A stretch of 64,000 nucleotides of DNA, taken from the NCBI GenBank assembly GCA_030248295.1, contig JASANH010001265.1:434001-498000 (forward strand), given 5' to 3'. Both the position numbers and the translations under genes were made by a program. Below, piece by piece: positions 55,220-64,000 of this stretch. Positions within the stretch are counted from its first letter, which is position 1. Each line of letters starts with the position of its first letter. Below the pieces are notes generated by a model. The model ran no database searches. It saw nothing but the letters and a program-made list of their open reading frames with translations, and had not been told where the DNA came from. This DNA comes from Mesodorylaimus sp. YZB2_4 (Eukaryota; Nematoda; Enoplea; Dorylaimida; Dorylaimidae).

Positions 55220-57997
55220 TTATTGTTTCCACCGCACGAACCGTTCACTGTAGAGGGGTGTTCCCGCCAGACTGTCCTCATCGATGTATCTGAACTCGTA
55301 ATCAGCATATAGGGGTGCCAGTTTGGAGTCATCCCTTCGAGGACGGCCGCCGCCTCCTTTCCGCAATTTGGACTTCATACGCACTTCTTCTTCTTTCTGG
55401 TGCACCGTCTCCTTGACCACCTGATCCATATTCGAGTTCAAAGTTTCGATTTCTGTCTGCGGTATTCCATACTGCCGGCCGATGGCCGTCACCAAGTCTT
55501 GTACGGTCAGCCATTTATTACCAAACCAAATGAAAGCATTTTTAGCCCCCTTGATTTTACTGCCCAAGTAATGGACTTGTCTCAGAAAACCGCCAAATAT
55601 CTCGATGGTCAGCGTGGTGATAGCCAGGCCAATGGTAATGTAAACCAGTGTTGGGAACAGATAGTCGTATCGTCTCGGCACAATGTCGCCGAAGCCAACC
55701 GTGGTGATGGTCACAAAACTGAAGTAGCATCCGTCAAAAAAGTTCATTTCTTCCCACAATGGCAGGCATAGAGCGCCCACGACGATGTACAGAGCGAAAC
55801 AAATCAGCAAGCTGATATGGCCCCATGTTTTCGATAATGGTTTCAAATCGATGTCTTTTCGTTTAATTACTTCTTGGAAAAAATGACCAGCTAACCGAGA
55901 AGCTCGACGTTTGTTCACTTTGACCCGTCGTTCCAAATTGCGATAGGCGTGCTCACGTCGGATCACGTCCACAACCATTTCTGCTCCTTCCGAAAGAAAC
56001 CGGCCAATGTTGGCTATGGCCAACATTGTCAGCGGTATCCCGAAAACGCCGTAGAGCATGCAAAATAGACGGCCTTCAAATGTTGCTGGAGTTAAGTTGC
56101 CGTAACCTAAACGGGAATGAATATGGACTCGAGCTAAATGGCATGCTAGGGCATACACTTGCTTGATGCTCTTTGCGTTGAATAGCCTGTACTCGAACTT
56201 TTTGAAACTGCGCCACACTGTATGCAATCAGCTAGCTTACCTTGGGCGTACACAAAAAGGTCAAAAGTGGAAGATCCTGCGTATTTGTGTCACTAGAGTG
56301 TGTGGTGATCTTGGGCTCATACAGCTCATTGGCTCAGCAGCCCCATGTCACTTCACTTTGGGCCACTGTAAACATGACATGGGCATTGAAATATAGGGTA
56401 CTTATCAATATTAGCCTTTGGTGATAGAATATGAGCTAATCCATCGTTTTGTCATGCTTCTTTAGGGTCGCTGCGGGATCACGAAAATATTAATCTTGCT
56501 TGGCTTTGATGACTGAGCCGAAGTTAGGACATAAGAAAGCGGTCCCAACTCGGAGATCCTTGGAAGCTGGTAAAAGAAGGACCTACGAGATATATAACCA
56601 CTATTCGATCCAGGCGGTATCCTGTTAAACTTATTTTTACGTCCATTTCACATGCCTAAGCACCTATATTTCAAGTTCTCACGTTTACTATGTACGATCA
56701 CGCAAGAGACTCGTTAGGGCAATCGCTCAGCGGGCATATTGCATTAGGAGTGACACACAGCAATGGGCGTTTGTGTAAGCAGTAAATTATGCAAGATCAG
56801 AGGTCTTGTTTCGTCCGGGCGTTTCTAGTGTGCACGAGTGTGCACCATTCGTCACATGCCAAATTGCTTTTCTAAATATTATTCTATTGTAACGGTTAGT
56901 ATTGCTGTTCTTGCTTAGGGTCGTCGCACACACATGCAGCATGCCCACAATCGTTTTTTTCTATTGTCTGTTCCATCTATGTGGCACGAATGCACTTGAC
57001 ACGTCCTGTGCAACCTATATCCCTTGTTACGGCTTCCTCGTCCCTCTTGACTCCTCCTCGCTTCCCAACGAAGGCTTTGATCAATGCATGCGTACTTTCA
57101 ACGTAACCGTTCAAACATATTTTGACAGAGTTGCATTTTCCGCTGTCATTCTTACCAATCGTTGTGATGACAGTAAAAGCAAAGAGAACGGCGGCCGAAA
57201 ATGTCCACCGGCTTTCAGTGGCATCCAAGTGTATGCGGGTGATGTTTTCACTTTCCCAGCGAGTATCGATCATGCGGTCCGCTGTGAACATGTTGCTAGC
57301 CCGTATATCGTATCCTCGAATGGACTCTTCCCAGCGCTGCAGCAACTGATAAATCTGCTGTTCGATCTTTTGCGATTGATCAATGCGATCGAGTTCTTGC
57401 TCAGCCCACATATCAGAAAACGTTTCGTCGCCACTGCCACTGCCACTGCCATCTACCATTTCTAGGCCACTATGGAGCGGATCCGAGGACATATCCGGGC
57501 TAACGGACGTTTGTGTAGTGTGATCTAACGCAGCATCGAAGAAGGGTGTTGTGGGCTCGACGTAATACTTAGACTGATAGTAAATCAAGGTGGTCAAATG
57601 ACGGATTTCTCGGCTCAGTCTCATCTTGGCAGCGATTCGAACTTGCTGGTCATGGGGACGCTCCAAATAGTAAAAAATGGTTGCCCCAGTGAGAAGGTAG
57701 AGGGAGACGAGGAGAACGAGGCCGATGTGCGGTAAGAGCAGGCGAAAGAACTAAAGGAGAAAGCAAAGGAATAAACAACGTGTCCGAACAGCATAAGGGC
57801 ATCGGTGAGCCTGCTTGTCCTCATGACGCTCATTTCAGCCGCCCACTAGTTTCGTACTTGGAAGTCTAATCAACTTACCTACATAGATTACCTTGCCTTA
57901 AACATTCCTGATACCCGCCTTGAAAGCTCAACCAAAAAAGCATACTTACAGTCTTCGTTGGTTGAGCCCTGTTGTCTGAGCTTGCCAGTCTCAGCAT
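55220..57997 (-). CDS. Two-pore-domain potassium channel (TWiK-like)
   Basis: Exons 57997-57950, 57750-57156 and 56106-55220 join in frame into 509 residues. M1 is LLLPHIGLVLLVSLYLLTGA. The first pore loop, FTVITTIGYGNLTP, is split by the second intron inside GYG (residues 215-217). M2 is LFCMLYGVFGIPLTMLA. M3 (ISLLICFALYIVVGALC) is followed by the second pore FVTITTVGFGDIVP (GFG at 352-354), then M4 and a cytosolic tail of about 130 residues rich in Lys/Arg. Dimeric K2P channels set resting membrane potential. The extracellular segment between M1 and the first pore is about 150 residues, much longer than the usual cap, with GSGSGSG and an N-glycosylation site (ENIT). The second intron is 1049 bp. 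Upstream TAA in frame supports this start. Confidence 0.92.
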
Positions 57998-59389
57998 TTT
58001 GTCCAACAGATCCTCTTCTCGGTAAGTTTAATAAAGTAGCAGTCATTTAACAGAAAGCAGCATTTCGTTTCGGTTGTCCAGTTGGCGCTATTCTCTTAGC
58101 CGGAAAACCCGGTAGTCAGGCCTCGCCGTGACAGTCCCAAAGGCAAGGCGGACCGGATCTAGGTATCGTTTAACTAAAGGCTAAGCGCATTAGCCTCGTG
58201 GAAGAATGATGAACTGCCTCTCCCCTTTTCAACAAGAACGAGCCCGCTGAAACGTTTTCTCATTTATCTAACCCCGCTCTCATCGCTTGGCGCCCTCTGA
58301 CGGAACAGGAGCCTTGCATGCACTCAGTTCGAGCACGGGTTTGATTAGTTCATTAGCACGATGTTAGCTCAATGAACTGGAAGTGCATGAATCTTCACTT
58401 TCGCCCGACGAATTTTCTCGTTGGTTGTCTAGCCACGATCCATCAGAAATGACCACCAGATAAAGGTGATGAATGGCGGTCAGAAATATACGAGTATACT
58501 GTTAATAAGAAATTAGAAAGACCAAAGCAATGATCGATTCTGGCAATCATTTAGAGATTCCCGCTGTCCTAGGCTGCTTTTTTCTGAGTGCGGTAGGAGC
58601 TAGCTCTTTCCTGGGGATGCCTTAAAATTTTCCACCAACGCCCCTCGATCGAAAAATAAGCAATTGAGTTTATAGTAGCGAGCATAATAGAAACCGGAGC
58701 GCAGCTGATCGGCTTTATGCACTAGACCTGAAACAGATAGAAGGTAATCGGCTTGTGCTCGCGGAGACGAATGCTTAGGCTACATGATGAAGGGCATGCT
58801 CTTGCTGTGGTTTCATTTGCTAGATTCGGATTGGTTTTGCACTAATGGCAATTGCTTGGCACTAATTATAAAAGCAGCTGGAGGCGACTAAAAAACCGAC
58901 GCTCAGGCCTGACACCCTTTTACAGAACCACCTTATTAAAAACGGCAAAAATATATTCGATACTTGTAACAAATTGGGCACTCACGATCAGTGTTCTCAA
59001 CAGTAAGACATATGCGCACACAGCACATTCAAATGAGAGTAAATTTGAAAGTTACCTTGCAATATTGGAATCTTCTTCGAGTTCTGTACTCTATTGTAAT
59101 TTACCAGCAGATCGGATCTGATCTGATTGGATAATCCGATCCGGTCCAGTCGTGATGTGCCCCAAAGCAGAATGCTGGACTCGTGAATTTTGAATATGCT
59201 TGCTGCACACTGGCCAATGCTATTGTTTTACCAATGCAAATATGACCAGTGCATTTGATAGGTCTAATAGGTACACTAGTGGGAGTTACACCAATGCATG
59301 TAACTCCCATGGGAGTTACATGCATTGTATCCCCTTCCACGACGATTTGGCGAGCTCAGAGTTCACTTAAAACACTATCAGCAGGCACA
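57998..59389. other. Intergenic between K2P channel and esterase
   Basis: No supported gene. It contains a GATCCG-rich patch (about 59110-59150) and a perfect palindrome at 59292-59327. Confidence 0.4.
59292..59327. repeat. Perfect 36-bp palindrome without loop
   Basis: CAATGCATGTAACTCCCA is followed directly by its exact reverse complement. A third partial unit (GGGAGTTACACCAATG) precedes it, so GGGAGTTACA-type units occur three times within 60 bp, 60 bp downstream of the esterase stop codon. Confidence 0.9.
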
Positions 59390-62120
59390 TCAATAGAACG
59401 TGGCATAAGAATCTGCATGTTTCATAGTTGCTAGCAACGCTTCTTCCTCTCGTTTCTGCCCGCGCTTTAGACAAGAGCGATGAAACTGTCTGCAGCACCG
59501 TGGTCGTCTCTTCAGAATGAGCGCTATTGCTGCAATGCCCACAAAGAAGAGAATAAGGAGAGCCACGAGCAAAGTTACCCAAAAGGCCGACTTCCAATCA
59601 ACTTCGTCTTGCAAGGATGTTCCATTGACTCGATCGTTTTGTTGAGCATAAGAGAGTAATTTCACGAGTTCGGGACGACTAGGTTTCGAGATGCCAACTG
59701 ATGGGACTATGTAACCCCAAAAGAGGACTCCTTGGTAGTGATAGCCTCTCTGCATGGTAGCTTTGGGCAAGTCAACGCTGAGATAGTTCATATGCATGGG
59801 TGGGGTGCTCAGAGGTGTCCACAGGTCGGGTGGTTCCTGGTTAGGAGTGGGGTGTCCGAACTTGGCAAAGTTGACAAATAATGGGACATATACCGCTTTG
59901 ATGGAGTAGTCGCGATCATCGAAGCGGAAGGGGTGGATGCCTGGAAGATAAAGTAACATTGATCACTGTCTCATGGAGTCCCGTCAGGATCTGCCATTTG
60001 TAATAGCCCTCTCCAGCCCCTAATACTGTATGATTGACGTGTTTGCCTCTCCTTTATCGCCTCCTACGCTGCCATCAGCGCATCAAGGCGGTGGGAGATG
60101 TGACAGACTGAAGTCTCAGGGACCACACTCCTTTATAGCCGCCCTCCAGTTCTCCAGCTATCTCGAAGGCGGCTGAAACATCAAACCGATTGGTCTGATG
60201 TCTCTCTGCAGGGGGAGTGTATCGACCTTCCCAATGCCAAGGAAAACTCTCTCGGGCACTCAAGTCTGGGACGATCGATGCAGACAGTAAATATGACAGT
60301 ACGCACCTATGACGTAGGACATGTCGAACGCGTGCCAAGGTGCTACGCCCTCGAGCCCTCGTTTCTCGTAATCAAAACTATACAAGTATACCGTGCTACC
60401 GGCGTCCGTCAAACTAGCAGCTTCTCGAAATGTTGGGACAAAATACTGCACATCATTCTTCAACTCGGCAGTTTTCTCCGTCCACACGCTAAACTGTTGA
60501 TCCGAGCTTCGATTGGCCCTCAGTTGGTCCATGGCTCCGTCGACGTACTGCCGTTGACACTGTAGAGTCAAGAGGTGCTTATTCCTGGTCACGGGCAGGG
60601 AGGCGACGTACGCCTTGCACAGTTTCGCCAGAGTCACTGCAGTGGCGTTGATGTCTTGGTACTTCTCTTGGCCAATCTCATTCTTAGTAGTGCCGATCAT
60701 AGAATCCACTCGTCGTCTGTTTTTCATCAGAGCGGTCAAGGGGAGAGGGAAGAGTCCTCCGGCACCGTCGAACAGTGGTTGTGTATGCGAGGGAGGCGAG
60801 TCACTCAAGATCTCAGTTGTGTCTTCGTATCCACGATACACATTGATGAGCAAATCAACGGGCACACGTTGCATGCACTGCACTATCTGCTGATCGTACT
60901 TGTGATCCGATTTCCAGTCTGATTTTCTAGCGCAACCCACGTCTTCAGCCAATCGATGGTAGAGGCTGAGGTTGGTGCTCAGAGTTGGCGTGCCACTCAT
61001 GATGATTGCATTGCGGAATAAGCCTTCGGTTTGAGGTGTTAGAGTCAAAAGTGATACGAAGGCGGCACCACTACTATGACCCATTATGGTAACGTGATCC
61101 TCGTCGCCGCCAAACGCATGAATTTCCCGTTGAACCTGCAAGAGATCAGTTGCTTCAAGCGATTCTTGGCAGCTGTGATTGTTTGTCCCGAAGAGGCACC
61201 TTAATCCTGAAATCTCATTTCTTCCTGACTATGTAGAGTGGGAGGAGCAGGTACCAGTCCACTAAACTGGTGTATGTACCAAGCCCAGAAGGTGGTGGCT
61301 TTATGACCGAGGTCTCTGGGATCAAAGCTCCGAGAAAGAGTACTCTTCAGGCAAACTGGAAAGACGGCTGAAACGCCAAATCGACTTCCCCGGGCCTTCC
61401 TGCTAGGGTAGAGCGCCCATTTCCCAGCCCGCCATCAATACTGGTTACATGTACCTAATACAGGAACGGATGAGTACACCCGCCAACGAAGGGTCTGACG
61501 ACACTTACCCATCTCAGTCCTTCAATCACATCATACAATGCATAGTTGCCAACCGCCTCCTGGCTACCCAAACTCCAGAATCCCATCACTCCAAGCCTAT
61601 AGGCCACAGTGACCATAATCAAACCATGTGTTGCAAAATTCTCGACCAGCAACTCCACTGGGAACATGGCAGGCGAATCGAATTCGTAGGCACCACCATG
61701 AACGTAGTAGACGACAGGGCACGCTGACCCGTTCCGGCACGCATACCCCGCAAACACATTCACATATAGACAGTCCTCGCTCAAGTCCGTGATTGGCTGA
61801 TCGATGTGGCTGTGATTCTGCCAGCAGCTTGGTTTGTAGGCCAAGCAATCGACCCTCGAATTCGTCCCATCCGATGGTCCCAAGGGAACTGGTTTCTGGA
61901 ACCGCAGTGGCCCCACTGGAGGCTGGGCGTATGGCACACCCAAGAACACACGTGCACTTGCCCCGGACGGCGTAGCCACGTGGAATCCATGCACGGTACT
62001 CCCATCGCCCAATCTCGCAATTAGTGCCGATATAGAATCAAATTCTTGGGCCAACACCACATTACCAAGGCATAAAAACCAAAATACTCTTTGAATCTCT
62101 TTCGAAGCAGCCATCTTCAT
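59390..62120 (-). CDS. Membrane-anchored carboxylesterase/cholinesterase-like protein
   Basis: Exons 62120-61509, 61135-60307 and 59940-59390 join in frame into 663 residues. I chose the ATG at 62120 because it gives a clean signal peptide (MKMAASKEIQRVFWFLCLGN). Alpha/beta-hydrolase landmarks: VFLGVPYAQPPVGPLRF, SEDCLYVNVF, VVYYVHGGAYEFD, and the nucleophile elbow GHSSGA (Ser225). With Glu357 (TTKNEIG) and His472 (APWHAFD) the catalytic triad looks complete. Near the C-terminus there is one membrane helix (TLLVALLILFFVGIAAIALIL) and a basic cytosolic tail of about 40 residues. This type I layout is shared with neuroligin and gliotactin, which usually lack the triad. Its role is therefore open: hydrolase, adhesion protein or both. 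The two introns (373 and 366 bp) share a diverged similar segment. Confidence 0.9.
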
Positions 62121-62305
62121 TCTTAGTCCTGTCGCATATGCCCTGGAGTACTCGCAACAAGTGCGCATGACGAGGTGGAGATAACGCGCCAAAATGTAAA
62201 CATAGCACAGATTTATTTGTCAGACAAAAGTTTGCAGCATCGTGCTCTCATTGAACGAAAGGAACCGCTATACTCACGTACACAAACGAACTATAAACCC
62301 CGTAA

Positions 62306-64000
<1,695 letters not shown>

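Noticed and set aside
56902..57465. Plus-strand frame of 187 codons opposite the K2P exon
   Set aside because: The minus-strand exon has M1, the first pore helix and in-frame splice joins; the plus-strand frame has no family features.
58852..59121. An 89-codon plus-strand frame between the K2P and esterase genes
   Set aside because: Composition looks random, there is no relative in the window and no promoter or splice context.

Overview
This is animal nuclear DNA. Protein-coding genes are split by short GT-AG introns, many of them 50-80 bp, and the recognisable products are typical of a nervous system and a spliceosome. The compact introns, an arthropod-type core promoter (TATA box plus TCAGT initiator), TWiK-type potassium-channel features and allatostatin-C-like peptides point to an ecdysozoan, perhaps a tardigrade or a small arthropod. 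The species cannot be fixed from sequence alone.

Left part (1-35.3 kb): a repeat-rich, gene-poor stretch holding a family of small secreted-peptide genes. Four look intact (4.1-5.1, 14.0-15.0, 21.6-21.9 and 32.9-33.2 kb). Each has two exons: a signal-peptide exon and an exon ending in a single disulfide-type peptide with the core CYFSP(I/V)QC, closely matching the allatostatin C core CYFNPISC. Two more copies are broken, one inverted and internally deleted at 18.5 kb, the other losing its splice sites at 34.4-34.8 kb. Long diverged duplications around the copies show that the cluster grew by segmental duplication. Between copies 3 and 4 lies a minus-strand Ty3/gypsy element (24.6-32.2 kb). 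It has gag, protease, RT-RNase H, an integrase ending in a PWWP-like domain, and an extra ORF with an Arg/Ser tail. It has one recognisable 160-bp LTR, no recognisable 5' LTR, and reading-frame breaks. Decayed relatives sit at 0.1-0.9, 11.6-13.0 and 23.6-24.6 kb. SINE-like copies, a MITE, palindromes and G/C homopolymers complete this part.

Right part (36.4-64 kb): six genes in a row on the minus strand. They are a nicotinic-type acetylcholine receptor alpha-like subunit (11 exons), a TBC1D30-type Rab GAP (11 exons), an arrestin-domain protein (3 exons) whose large intron holds a 5'-truncated LINE with poly(A) and target-site duplication, a two-pore-domain potassium channel (3 exons), a membrane-anchored cholinesterase-like esterase (3 exons), and the 3' end of CDC5L, cut by the window edge. 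For the five genes complete in the window, the exon joins I propose keep one open frame from start to stop. In the CDC5L part they keep one open frame from the window edge to the stop.

Functionally, several genes concern signalling: peptide hormone precursors, an ionotropic transmitter receptor, a background K+ channel and a cholinesterase-family ectoprotein. Nothing in the sequence shows co-regulation, and neighbourhood here may be chance.
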